Below are positions 18,338-26,660 of a stretch of 64,000 nucleotides of DNA, piece by piece. Where the stretch lies: NCBI GenBank assembly GCA_020637235.1, contig JACJWG010000007.1, positions 1-64,000 on the forward strand, written 5' to 3'. This DNA is from Acidimicrobiaceae bacterium (GTDB taxonomy: Bacteria; Actinomycetota; Acidimicrobiia; Acidimicrobiales; Ilumatobacteraceae). Made by a program: the position numbers and the translations under genes. Below the pieces are notes generated by a model. The model was not told the DNA's origin. It worked only from the letters and a program-made list of their open reading frames with translations, and made no database searches. The number at the start of each line of letters is the position of its first letter. Within the stretch, counting starts at the first letter, position 1.

Positions 18338-18900
18338 GCGTGCGCGGGCTCGCGGCGCCGGGCGGCGCCGGCCGGGAGACGACCGGTGCCGGGGCGATCG
18401 CCTTCACCGACATCGTCGGCTTCACCGAGCTGACCGAACTCCACGGCGACGACGCCGCCCTGGCGCTCGTCGATCGCCAGACGTCGCTGACGCGCGAGGT
18501 GCTGCCACCGGCGAGCCGCATCGTGAAGGAGATCGGTGACGGACTGCTGCTGTGGTTCGACGACCCGGTCGACGCGCTGTGCACGGCGCTGACCGTGCAG
18601 GAGCACCTTGCCGAGAGCGCGCTCGGCGACGAGCTCCCCCTGTGGGTTCGGATCGGGGTGCACTGGGGTGCGCCGAAGCGACGCGGCGACGATCTCATCG
18701 GCCACGACGTGAACCTGGCGTCGCGGGTCACCGGGCTCGCCGGACCGGGCGAGGTGCTGTGCACGGGCGCCGTGGTCGATGCCCTCGGCGGCGCCGCAGC
18801 GGTGGCGGGCGTGCGGATCGAGTTCGTGGGTGCCACGTACGTGAAGGGGCTGGCGGCGCCCGTGCCCGTGCACGCCGTGACGAGGAGCTCGACCCCGTGA
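18334..18900 (+). CDS. Class III nucleotidyl cyclase, single catalytic domain
   Basis: 188 residues from ATG 18334, chosen for the 4-nt ATGA overlap. The CHD domain covers nearly all of it. Metal-binding Asp26 (F-T-D-I) and Asp69 (I-G-D-G) are present, as are the adenine-selecting Lys (V-K-E-I-G-D) and Asp (GHDVNLASR), and the transition-state N-A-S-R-type motif reads N-L-A-S-R. This predicts an active soluble adenylate cyclase making cAMP from ATP. There is no sensory or membrane domain, so control must come from a partner, possibly the co-translated DUF4097 protein. It overlaps the GH84 gene by GTGA. Confidence 0.85.
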   Translation: MSVRGLAAPGGAGRETTGAGAIAFTDIVGFTELTELHGDDAALALVDRQTSLTREVLPPASRIVKEIGDGLLLWFDDPVDALCTALTVQEHLAESALGDELPLWVRIGVHWGAPKRRGDDLIGHDVNLASRVTGLAGPGEVLCTGAVVDALGGAAAVAGVRIEFVGATYVKGLAAPVPVHAVTRSSTP

Positions 18901-20108
18901 CCATCAGCGGCGTGATCGAGGGGTTCTACGGTCCGCCCTGGACCCACGACGACCGCCTCGCGTGGATCGACCGGCTGTGTACGTGGGGCATGACCCACTA
19001 CGTGTGGGCGGCGAAGCAGGAGCCGCGCCATCGCGACGACTGGGCAGCGCCGTTCACCGACGACGAGCTCGTCGGGTTCGGCGAGCTCGCCCGGCGCCGG
19101 CCCGAGGTGACGCTGGCCGTCGGTCTCTCCCCCGGTGTCGACGCGTCCGTCGACGCCGTCGAGACCAAGCTGCGACCCGCGGTCGACGCCGGTGCCGGAG
19201 TCGTCGTCGTCAGCGCCGACGACCTGCCGGCGCTCGATGCGGCAACCACCCATCGGACCCTCGCGAACGAACTGCTCGCCCGGCTGCAGGTGCCGGTGTG
19301 GATCGTGCCGACGCACTACTGCGGCGCCGAACCGTCGCCGTACCTCGACGCCCTGTGCCGCGACCTCGACCCGTCGGTGCACGTCATGTGGACGGGCGAC
19401 CGCGTGGTGAACGACGCGATCGGTGCAGCAGCCGCTGCGCGGCGGGCCGCAGTCACCGGCCGTCCGCCGCTGCTGTGGGACAACACACCCGTCAACGACG
19501 CGGTCATGCGTGACGCGCTGCACCTCGGGCCGCTGGGCGGACGCGATCCGGCGTTGCGCGACGTGTGCGCCGGTGTGCTGTGGAACCCGATGGAGTTCGC
19601 CCGGGCCTCGATCGCGACGCTGACGTCGGCCGCCGGCTGGTGGCGCGGCGAGGACCCCGACGACGTCTGGACCGCCGAGGTGCGCCGGCGGGGTTGGTGG
19701 CACCTCGCGGTCGCCACCTCCTTCGTCGGCGACCCACACTGGCCGGGCGCGATGGCCGACGATCCGACGTGGTGGCACGAGATGCTCGCCGGGCTCCCCG
19801 GCGAGGCGAGCGAGGTCGGACTCGACCCCGCCGTGCAGCCGTGGATCGACGCCGCGCGTGAGGGCGCGACGATCGGACGTGACGCCGCCGTCCTCACCGG
19901 CGCGAGCGCGTCGCCGGTGCGCGTGCTCGGGCTCGCTGCACGCTGGCGATCGTGGCGACGCCGCGACGTGCTGACCTTCGGGGCCGGCCCGCGGATCCGA
20001 CCCGACGCGACCCAGGACGGCCACGGCAGGTTCGTCGTCGGGCCGGGCGCGATCGTGGAGGCCGAGTCGCTCGTCGACCGAGCCGTCAGGCGGGTGTTGC
20101 CGTCGTGA
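18897..20108 (+). CDS. GH84 beta-N-acetylglucosaminidase-like protein
   Basis: 403 residues from GTG 18897, which overlaps the cyclase stop. Family GH84 (O-GlcNAcase/hyaluronidase) is indicated by the N-terminal GVIEGFYGPPW, the paired catalytic aspartates D108-D109 (V-S-A-D-D-L) used in substrate-assisted catalysis, and L-W-D-N-T-P-V-N-D. No signal peptide is seen, so it is probably cytoplasmic and would act on internal GlcNAc-bearing substrates, perhaps recycled wall sugars or O-GlcNAc on protein. The last 23 bp overlap the convergent pirin gene. The link to a cAMP-making enzyme by overlapping genes is unusual. Confidence 0.85.
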   Translation: MTISGVIEGFYGPPWTHDDRLAWIDRLCTWGMTHYVWAAKQEPRHRDDWAAPFTDDELVGFGELARRRPEVTLAVGLSPGVDASVDAVETKLRPAVDAGAGVVVVSADDLPALDAATTHRTLANELLARLQVPVWIVPTHYCGAEPSPYLDALCRDLDPSVHVMWTGDRVVNDAIGAAAAARRAAVTGRPPLLWDNTPVNDAVMRDALHLGPLGGRDPALRDVCAGVLWNPMEFARASIATLTSAAGWWRGEDPDDVWTAEVRRRGWWHLAVATSFVGDPHWPGAMADDPTWWHEMLAGLPGEASEVGLDPAVQPWIDAAREGATIGRDAAVLTGASASPVRVLGLAARWRSWRRRDVLTFGAGPRIRPDATQDGHGRFVVGPGAIVEAESLVDRAVRRVLPS

Positions 20109-21174
20109 CACCGCCGCGGGGACGCTCGACGCTGCCGTCCGGTCGCTCGGCGAACCGCGCCGGATCGCCGCCGTGCACCGGCTCGTCGCTCGGCCAGGGC
20201 CAACCGCCGAAGCCCGTCCGGCGGTAGTCGGCGAACGCCTGCTCGATGCCGGCCCGATCGTTCATCACGAACGGCCCGTACTGGGCGACCGGTTCACCGA
20301 TCGGGCGTCCCTGCAGCACCAGCACCTCGGCACCACCCTCGGACGAGAGCACGACCTGCCGGTCGACGACCATCACCGCGCCGGTGCCGGCGGTGAGCGC
20401 GTCGGCGTCGGCGTCGGCGGCGACCCCGGCACCGTCGAAGACGTACGCGACCCGGACGGTGCGCTCGTCGGCGGCCGGCGGCAGGGTGAACGACGCGCCG
20501 GGTTCGAGGCGCACGTGCCAGATCGCGACGTCGCTGTCGGCTCGCGACGCGTAGGACGACGGCGGTGGCGGTGGCGGGACGTGGCCGGCGAGCTCGCCGG
20601 CGATCACCGTGATCTCGGCGAGGTGGCCGGCGGTGTCGCGGACCTCGAACCGGGGCAGTTCGTCGGCCCACAACATGGAGAAGTGCGGCTCGGCGAACTT
20701 GTCGTCGCGAGGCAGGTTGAGCCAGATCTGGAACAGCTCGACCGGGTTGTCGGCGTCGGTGGCCAGCAGCGGGAACATCTCGCTGTGCACGATGCCGCTG
20801 CCCGCCGTGAGCCACTGCACGTCCCCACCGCCGTAGCGGGCCCGGGCGCCCAGCGAATCGCTGTGGTCGACGAGCCCGCGTCGCACGAACGTGACAGTCT
20901 CGAAGCCGCGGTGCGGGTGCTGTGGGAAGCCGGGCACACGCTGGCCGTGGTACATCCGCCAGCCGTCGGTGCCGGCGAAGTCCTGACCGATCGCACGACC
21001 ATCGAGCGAGGCAGCGGGCCCGTGCTCGGCCGTGCCGGCCGGATAGTGGTCGAGGTGGTGGACGCAGAAGAGGAAGGGATCGGTGGTCGGCCACTGGACG
21101 CCGATGGGGAACCGCTGCAGCACGGGCGTGTCGACCGCCTGATCCGCCTGATTCCTTGCGCTCGCAACGTTCAT
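20086..21174 (-). CDS. Pirin family protein
   Basis: 362 residues. The N-terminal cupin carries the metal site P-H-P-H-R-G-F-E-T-V-T-F with further ligands near G-S-G-I-V-H-S-E, and the second cupin lies at residues ~230-320. Pirins bind Fe or Ni; some are quercetinase-like and some act as transcription co-regulators, so the role is open. TACGCT sits 6 nt before the ATG with no ribosome site, suggesting a leaderless message. Its 3' end overlaps the GH84 gene by 23 bp tail-to-tail. Confidence 0.9.
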   Translation of the reverse strand: MNVASARNQADQAVDTPVLQRFPIGVQWPTTDPFLFCVHHLDHYPAGTAEHGPAASLDGRAIGQDFAGTDGWRMYHGQRVPGFPQHPHRGFETVTFVRRGLVDHSDSLGARARYGGGDVQWLTAGSGIVHSEMFPLLATDADNPVELFQIWLNLPRDDKFAEPHFSMLWADELPRFEVRDTAGHLAEITVIAGELAGHVPPPPPPSSYASRADSDVAIWHVRLEPGASFTLPPAADERTVRVAYVFDGAGVAADADADALTAGTGAVMVVDRQVVLSSEGGAEVLVLQGRPIGEPVAQYGPFVMNDRAGIEQAFADYRRTGFGGWPWPSDEPVHGGDPARFAERPDGSVERPRGGVTTATPA

Positions 21175-21180
21175 GCGACC

Positions 21181-21186
21181 AGCGTA
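21181..21186 (-). promoter_or_regulatory. -10 box for leaderless pirin transcript
   Basis: Reads TACGCT on the minus strand, 6 nt before ATG 21174. Confidence 0.45.
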
Positions 21187-21578
21187 CCCCGTCCGACGAC
21201 GACGCGCTGCCGTGGTCGGTGATCACACTGCGTGGCCGTTCTCGCCCGTCCGGTGCAGGCGCGTGGGTGGTCGGCCCGGGTGACGAACTTGCCCCGCCCT
21301 TGACGAACGCGGCCGTCCCGGACGCCGGCCGGCGTCACCGTCGCGCCACATCGAACCAGGTCAGTGCCCACATGACGACACGCCCGAGGTCGGCCACCGC
21401 TCGCGTTCACCCGGGAACGGCTGCGCCGCCGAATGCCACCGAACGCGGCGATGCCGACGCCCGAGGTTTGCCCGACCCTTGCCTGGCGTCGAACGGTTCT
21501 CACTGGCTCAATGGAGTGTGCTCACCGCACCCCGGATGGGCACCCGGCGGACCGGGACGACGTGAAGGAACACCCGAG
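21187..21578. other. Intergenic stretch upstream of the subtilase module
   Basis: No convincing gene in about 390 bp. The end carries GAAGGA, which can serve the 64-residue peptide gene. A loose promoter candidate (TTGCCT near 21480) is not convincing. Otherwise I see nothing recognisable. Confidence 0.5.
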
Positions 21579-21773
21579 ATGAAGCAGTCCCTCTGGAAGA
21601 AGGTGGCGCTGGTCGCCCTGCTGGCGTCCACGACGGCAGCAGCCGGCTCGCAGGTGGTCGAGGCGGGCAACCAGCCGACGCCGGCGCCGAAGCAGGTCGT
21701 GTGCAAGGACGGGCGCTGCGGCCAGCAGCCCGGTGGCGGCGGCTACCGGATGATGTCGGGGATCCGCTGGTGA
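21579..21773 (+). CDS. 64-residue secreted peptide preceding the protease
   Basis: ATG 21579 with GAAGGA about 10 nt upstream. A Sec signal peptide is evident (MKQSLWKKVALVALLASTTAAAG) with cleavage expected near residue 22-29. The mature part is only ~35-40 residues: polar, with two cysteines (V-C-K-D-G-R-C-G) and a Gly-rich end. Its stop overlaps the subtilase start (GTGA), so the two are translationally coupled. It could be a protease partner, inhibitor or substrate; I do not recognise a family. Module 2 has no equivalent. Confidence 0.65.
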   Translation: MKQSLWKKVALVALLASTTAAAGSQVVEAGNQPTPAPKQVVCKDGRCGQQPGGGGYRMMSGIRW

Positions 21774-23611
21774 GGTCCCGCTCCGCCACCGCGTTCGTCG
21801 CGGCGGCGCTGTCGCTGTCCACCGCACTCGCGTCGTTGGCGTCGGGGGGCACGGCAGCCGCCGGCGTCGAACCCGTCGCAGCGCCCACGGGTCTGCCCGC
21901 TTCGGGCGCCGCCGACGTCGTCGTGCGCGCCGTCGACGGGCGATACGTCGCCGCCGGCGCCGCCTTCACCGCCCTCGGCGGGCAGGTGACGCGGGTCCTG
22001 CCGATCATCGGCGGGTTCGCCGGCACCATCGCCGTCGATGCGATCGACCAACTCGTGACCGAGCCCGCCGTCGCGGCCGTGACCGCGGACGCCTCGATCC
22101 GAACGTCCGCGCTCGACCCGGTCCTCGGCTACGACCCGGCCGACACCTCGTCGCTGTCGGCCATCACCCAGATCACCGGCGCCCAGGACCTCTGGAACCA
22201 GGGTTTCACCGGTCAGGGTGTCGACGTCGCCGTCATCGACACCGGCGTCGCCCAGGTGCCCGGGCTGGACCGGGCCGGCAAGGTGATCGACGGCCCCGAC
22301 CTCTCCTTCGACAACGCCGAGCCGACGTTGCGGTACACCGACGCCTTCGGCCACGGCACCCACATGGCCAGCATCATCGCCGGCACCGATGTCGCCTCCG
22401 GCACGCCCGACGCGCCGTGCACGACGTGCCTCGGCCCGAGCGCCTACACCGACACCACCAAGTTCGTCGGTGTGGCCCCCGACGCCCGGATCGTGAACGT
22501 GAAGGTCGGCGCGTACGACGGCGCCGCCGACGTGTCGCAGGTGATCGCTGCGATCGACTGGGTGGTGCAGCACCGCCACGACGACGGGCTGAACATCCGC
22601 GTGCTCAACTTGAGCTTCGGCACCGATTCGGTGCAGAACACCGCCACGGACCCGCTGATCTTCGCCGCCGAGCAGGCCTGGAAGGCCGGCATCGTGGTGG
22701 TCGCCGCCGCCGGCAACGACGGTGTGGCCACCCTGCATCTCGCCAACCCGGCTCGCTCGCCGATCGTGATCGCCGTCGGCGCGACCGACCCGAGAGGCAC
22801 CCTCGACGTCGGCGACGACGTCGTCGCCGACTTCGCCCAGAGGGGCAACCTGCTCCGGACCGCCGACCTCGTCGCCCCCGGCGTGTCGGTGATCGGGCTG
22901 CGTGTCCCGGGCGGTTTCGTCGACCAACAGGTGACGGTCGGCAAGGTCGGCACCCGGTTCCAGCGGGCGAGCGGCACGAGTCAGGCGACGGCGGTCGTGT
23001 CGGGCCTGGTGGCGCTGGTGCTCTCGAAGTACCCCGACGCCGACCCCGATGCGGTGAAGGCCTATCTGAAGGGCAACGCGAAGGACCTGGTGCTCACCGG
23101 GCTCCCTGCGGCGCTCAACCCGCTCGCGGCCAAGATCAACAGCTGGTACGCCGGCGACGGTTCGGCCTACGTGGGCGGCCCGGCCGTTCCGGTGGCCGTG
23201 GCCGCACAGAAGCCGCGCAGCAACGGCACGGGCTCGCTCGAGCTGGCCCGTGGTTCGTTCCACGTCACCAACGGCGCCAAGGTGCTGAAGGGCGAGATCG
23301 ACATCTTCGGCTCGACGTGGAACCGCAAGCAAATGGCGGCGCTGACTGCGTCGCAGTCCACCTGGAACGGGGGCGTGTGGAATGGCGCCCGCTGGAGCGG
23401 GGACGGGTGGTCGGGTGCGCGCTGGAGCCACGCCGAGTGGACCGGCACGGACTGGTCGGGTGCCCGCTGGAGCGGCGCCCGCTGGAGCTCGATGATCTGG
23501 GACGGCGCTCGCTGGAGCGGGGCCCGCTGGAGCGGCGCCCGCTGGAGCGGGGGCACCTGGTCGGGTGCCCGCTGGAGCGGCGCTCGCTGGTCGGACGCCA
23601 GCTGGAGCTGA
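21770..23611 (+). CDS. Secreted subtilisin-like (S8) protease with Trp-pentapeptide tail, module 1
   Basis: 613 residues from GTG 21770 (GTGA overlap). Signal peptide, then an I9-like propeptide (~45-110, DVVVRAVDGRYVAAGAAF), then the S8 domain with the triad Asp157 (VAVIDTGV), His198 (HGTHMASIIAG) and Ser404 (SGTSQATAVVSG) plus the oxyanion Asn (AAAGNDG). All catalytic residues are present. After a linker ending in G-E-I-D-I-F-G comes a C-terminal tail of 17 consecutive pentapeptides with Trp at the centre (x-x-W-x-G). The tail may anchor or display the enzyme. A GGDEF-EAL gene follows; the same pair recurs as module 2. Confidence 0.92.
   Translation: MRSRSATAFVAAALSLSTALASLASGGTAAAGVEPVAAPTGLPASGAADVVVRAVDGRYVAAGAAFTALGGQVTRVLPIIGGFAGTIAVDAIDQLVTEPAVAAVTADASIRTSALDPVLGYDPADTSSLSAITQITGAQDLWNQGFTGQGVDVAVIDTGVAQVPGLDRAGKVIDGPDLSFDNAEPTLRYTDAFGHGTHMASIIAGTDVASGTPDAPCTTCLGPSAYTDTTKFVGVAPDARIVNVKVGAYDGAADVSQVIAAIDWVVQHRHDDGLNIRVLNLSFGTDSVQNTATDPLIFAAEQAWKAGIVVVAAAGNDGVATLHLANPARSPIVIAVGATDPRGTLDVGDDVVADFAQRGNLLRTADLVAPGVSVIGLRVPGGFVDQQVTVGKVGTRFQRASGTSQATAVVSGLVALVLSKYPDADPDAVKAYLKGNAKDLVLTGLPAALNPLAAKINSWYAGDGSAYVGGPAVPVAVAAQKPRSNGTGSLELARGSFHVTNGAKVLKGEIDIFGSTWNRKQMAALTASQSTWNGGVWNGARWSGDGWSGARWSHAEWTGTDWSGARWSGARWSSMIWDGARWSGARWSGARWSGGTWSGARWSGARWSDASWS
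23357..23608 (+). repeat. 17 in-frame Trp-centred pentapeptide repeats (module 1)
   Basis: 252 bp = 84 residues, reading as 16 full pentapeptides plus A-S-W-S. Trp is at position 3 of every unit; position 4 is usually Ser/Asn/Thr/Asp and position 5 usually Gly (A-R-W-S-G is commonest). At the DNA level the unit is 15 bp, GGTGCCCGCTGGAGC-like, with silent variation. Confidence 0.92.
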
Positions 23612-23658
23612 CCCCACCGTCCACGAGATCGCTCCGATGGCTCCGGTCGTCGGGGCGG

Positions 23659-23693
23659 CCCGGCCCGTGTCGAGGGAGAAGGCACGGGCCGGG
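23659..23693 (+). terminator. Hairpin between subtilase 1 and GGDEF-EAL 1
   Basis: CCCGGCCCGTG (23659-23669) and CACGGGCCGGG (23683-23693) form a perfect 11-bp stem with a 13-nt loop, 47 bp after the subtilase stop. There is no T-run. It could terminate or attenuate transcription before the GGDEF-EAL gene, or stabilise the protease mRNA. Confidence 0.6.
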
Positions 23694-23794
23694 TCAACTT
23701 CTCGGCCCGACGTGCCGATGACACATCGAGACGATCGGCGACGATGCCGATGATTCGGCCAGACACGGTTCCTGACGGCGAGAAGGGAGGCGGC

Positions 23795-26380
23795 GTGTCG
23801 CATCCAGCCGCCGGCCCCGCGCCGGAGGCGACGACGGACAGCACGACGAGCACGACCACGAGCATCACCACCGCGAGTCGGCGGACGATGCTGCTGGCGG
23901 TCGTGCTCATCGTCGCGTCCGCCGGCTCGCTGGTCGCCGGCGGTCTGCTCGACGCCACCCCGCCGCACGCCGAGCTCGCGTGGTGGTCGATCGCACTCAT
24001 GGCGATCGCCGCCGAGTTCATGGAGTTCAACGTCGAGTTCCGTCGCGAGGTGTACGCGTTCACGTTCAGCGAGGTGCCACTGGTCCTCGGGTTGTTCCTC
24101 GCCCACCCGCGTGATCTCGTGATCGGTCGCCTCGCCGGCGAGTTGATCTACCTGGTGGTCCGCGGGCGCCAGCCGGCCCGCAAGGTCGTGCTCAACCTCG
24201 CGTCGTTCCTGGCGGAGATGACGATGCTCCTCGCCGTGTACCGCGTGATGGGCGGCGCCCACGCGGTCGGCGACCCGCTCGAGTGGCTCCGCGCCCTGAC
24301 GGCGGTTGCGGCGGCCATGCTCATCGGCTACCTGGTCGTGTTCCAGGTGGTGCAGTGGCACGGCGCCCCCGTCGATCTCCCGTCGATCCTGCTGATCGGC
24401 GGGCTGACGATCCCCGTCAACACCAGCTTCGCGCTCGTGATCGGGGTGCTGATCGTCGACCGCCCGTGGGCGACGTTCCTCCTGCTCGGTGTCGCCGCGT
24501 TCTTGTTGCTCGCCTACCGGTCGTACACGAACCTGCGGCAGCGGTTCGAGAGCCTGTCGTTGCTGTACGACTTCACCCGGCTGGTGAGCGGCGCCCAACG
24601 GCCCGACGCCGTGCTGGAGGCGATGCTCGCCCAGGCCAAGGACCTGTTGCGCGCCGAACGCGCCGAGATCTGGCTGCGTGAGGACGACGACTCGATGCTG
24701 CAGTTGCGCGTCGACGACGCCGGCCGGAGCTCGGACCGCCTCCCCGCCGCCGCGGCCGGATCGATGCAGACCTGGTTCGGGCGGCACCGCGAGGCCACCA
24801 TCATCGGCGAGGCGACCACCGGCCATCCCGCGCGGGAGGTGCTCGCCCATCTCGGGGCCCGCGACGGGATCGTGGCGCCGATCACCGAATCGGGACAGGT
24901 CGTCGGCCTCGTCGCCGTCGTCAACCGCCTCGGCGAGGTGAACCGCTTCCAGGAGAGCGACCGCACCATGTTCGCCGCCCTCGCCAATCACGCCAGCGTG
25001 GCACTCGAGAACGGCCGCCTCATCGACCGCCTCCACCACGAAGCACGACTCCGCGAACACGAAGCCCTCCACGACGCACTCACCGCACTCCCCAACCGGG
25101 TGAAGTTCGCCGACCGCCTGCGGGACGAACTGCACGTCGTCCACGGCACCGGACGGCCGCTCGCGGTGGCGCTGATGGACCTCGACGGGTTCAAGGAGGT
25201 CAACGACACCCTCGGGCACCACGCCGGCGACCTCGTACTCGTCGAGGTCGCCCGACGCCTCGCCTACGCCGCGTCGGACACGGCGCTCGTCGCCCGGCTC
25301 GGCGGCGACGAGTTCGCCATCCTCGTCGACCACGACATCACCCACCCCCGACTCGAGTCGCTCGCCCGCCGCATCCGCGACGAGCTCAACCGGCCCTTCG
25401 CGGTGGACGGCGTGCAGGTCGACGTGAACGGCAGCATCGGCTTCGCCCTCGCGCCCGCCGATGCCACCGACGCGCCCACGCTCATGCAACGTGCCGACGT
25501 CGCGATGTACAGCGCCAAGGCCGGCCACGGCAACGGGGTCGCGTTCTACGACGCACTCCGCGACGAACACAGCCCCCGGCGGCTCCGCCTCGCGACCGAT
25601 CTGCGGTCGGCGATCACGGCGGACCAGCTCGCGTTGGTGTTCCAGCCGAAAGCCCGTGCCACCGACGGTTCCGTGGTGGGCTTCGAGGCGCTCGTGCGCT
25701 GGCACCACCCGGAGTTCGGGCAGGTCTTCCCCGACGAGTTCATCCCCATCGCCGAGCGCACCGGATCGATCAACGAGCTCACGGTGTGGGTGCTGCGGCA
25801 CGCGACCGAACAGGCGGTGCGCTGGCGCGACACCGGTCACGACTGGACGATCGCGGTGAACGTCGCGATGCGCAACCTGCTCGACAACGACTTCGTCGCG
25901 ATCGTCGAACGCACCCTCGCGACCACCCGGTGCGAGGCGACGCGGCTCACACTCGAGATCACCGAGACCAACGTCATGACCGACACGGCTCGCACGGTGG
26001 AGGTGCTCCAACGCCTCGACCGACTCGGTGTCCGGCTCTCGGTCGACGACTTCGGCACCGGCTACTCCTCGCTCAGCTACCTCCAGCAGTTGCCGGTCGT
26101 GGAACTGAAGATCGACCGCTTCTTCGTGCAGGACATGGTGCGCGACGAGGGGGCCGAGGCGATCGTGCGCAGCGTGCTCGACCTCGCCGCGAACCTGTCG
26201 TTGCACGTCGTCGCCGAGGGTGTCGAAGACCGCGAGACGTGGGATCGGCTGCGCGAGCTGGGCTGCCGGTACATCCAGGGCTATCACCTCGCCCGCCCGA
26301 TGCCGGCCGACGTGGTCGAGCAGTGGCACCTCGATCGTGTCGCCGCCGAACACGCCGAGCGCGCGGCGACCACGCACTGA
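23795..26380 (+). CDS. Membrane GAF-GGDEF-EAL protein, module 1
   Basis: 861 residues. GTG 23795 is chosen for the strong GGGAGG four nt upstream; ATG 23744 is in frame but has no such site. About six membrane spans (~30-250) include a conserved G-R-L-A-G-E-L segment, then a GAF-like domain (~268-420, RFESLSLLYDFTRLVSG). GGDEF is intact at ~503 without an RxxD inhibitory site, and EAL is intact at ~631 (FEALVRW, DDFGTGYSSLSYLQQLP). It can be expected to make and/or degrade cyclic-di-GMP at the membrane. It is a close paralogue of the 28531-31155 gene, with stretches of near-identical DNA. Confidence 0.92.
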   Translation: MSHPAAGPAPEATTDSTTSTTTSITTASRRTMLLAVVLIVASAGSLVAGGLLDATPPHAELAWWSIALMAIAAEFMEFNVEFRREVYAFTFSEVPLVLGLFLAHPRDLVIGRLAGELIYLVVRGRQPARKVVLNLASFLAEMTMLLAVYRVMGGAHAVGDPLEWLRALTAVAAAMLIGYLVVFQVVQWHGAPVDLPSILLIGGLTIPVNTSFALVIGVLIVDRPWATFLLLGVAAFLLLAYRSYTNLRQRFESLSLLYDFTRLVSGAQRPDAVLEAMLAQAKDLLRAERAEIWLREDDDSMLQLRVDDAGRSSDRLPAAAAGSMQTWFGRHREATIIGEATTGHPAREVLAHLGARDGIVAPITESGQVVGLVAVVNRLGEVNRFQESDRTMFAALANHASVALENGRLIDRLHHEARLREHEALHDALTALPNRVKFADRLRDELHVVHGTGRPLAVALMDLDGFKEVNDTLGHHAGDLVLVEVARRLAYAASDTALVARLGGDEFAILVDHDITHPRLESLARRIRDELNRPFAVDGVQVDVNGSIGFALAPADATDAPTLMQRADVAMYSAKAGHGNGVAFYDALRDEHSPRRLRLATDLRSAITADQLALVFQPKARATDGSVVGFEALVRWHHPEFGQVFPDEFIPIAERTGSINELTVWVLRHATEQAVRWRDTGHDWTIAVNVAMRNLLDNDFVAIVERTLATTRCEATRLTLEITETNVMTDTARTVEVLQRLDRLGVRLSVDDFGTGYSSLSYLQQLPVVELKIDRFFVQDMVRDEGAEAIVRSVLDLAANLSLHVVAEGVEDRETWDRLRELGCRYIQGYHLARPMPADVVEQWHLDRVAAEHAERAATTH
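24532..25101 (+). repeat. GGDEF-EAL paralogue patch, copy 1
   Basis: 24532-24678 is identical over all 147 bp to 29238-29384. 24862-25101 matches 29595-29834 with 6 mismatches in 240 bp. The DNA between these patches is clearly diverged. Confidence 0.92.
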
Positions 26381-26387
26381 GCCGGGT

Positions 26388-26403
26388 CCGTGCGCGCGCA
26401 CGG
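26388..26403. terminator. Perfect 16-bp palindrome after GGDEF-EAL 1
   Basis: CCGTGCGCGCGCACGG can form a 6-bp stem with a GCGC loop, 8 bp after the stop at 26380. It probably ends the module 1 transcript. Confidence 0.5.
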
Positions 26404-26556
26404 CGGCCGTGACACGTTGACACCGGCTTGACGTCGTCGTCGCCCACGTGCGTCGAGCGGTCCTCGGCCGGTCGAAGCACCTGCTCACGGTGGCCGTCGC
26501 GACGCTCATGGGCGAGCGCTCCGGGTGAGGTGCCGCTCACGGAGCGGGGGATTCGC

Positions 26557-26598
26557 GGGGGAGGCGGCTTGTCCCTCTCTGAACTGGTGTCCTCCCCC
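26557..26598. promoter_or_regulatory. Inverted repeat in the leader of subtilase 2
   Basis: GGGGGAGG (26557-26564) pairs with CCTCCCCC (26591-26598), an 8-bp perfect stem with a 26-nt loop, about 60 bp before the ATG. It could be a leader structure. The rest of the 280-bp gap 26381-26660 holds nothing else I can name. Confidence 0.4.
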
Positions 26599-26660
26599 AC
26601 GGGGTGTCTGAATGTCGGGTGCCAGATCCCCGCCACGGGGTCGACGACAGGAGTCGAGTC

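Noticed and set aside
21743..26509. Very long minus-strand open frame (over 1500 codons) opposite the first subtilase/GGDEF module
   Set aside because: It is antisense to two clearly coding genes, rich in Arg/His/Gly shadow composition, and has no recognisable domain; a GC-bias artefact.
26381..26660. Possible cyclic-di-GMP riboswitch before subtilase 2, given the neighbouring GGDEF genes
   Set aside because: The conserved GEMM core positions are not visible; only a simple inverted repeat is present.
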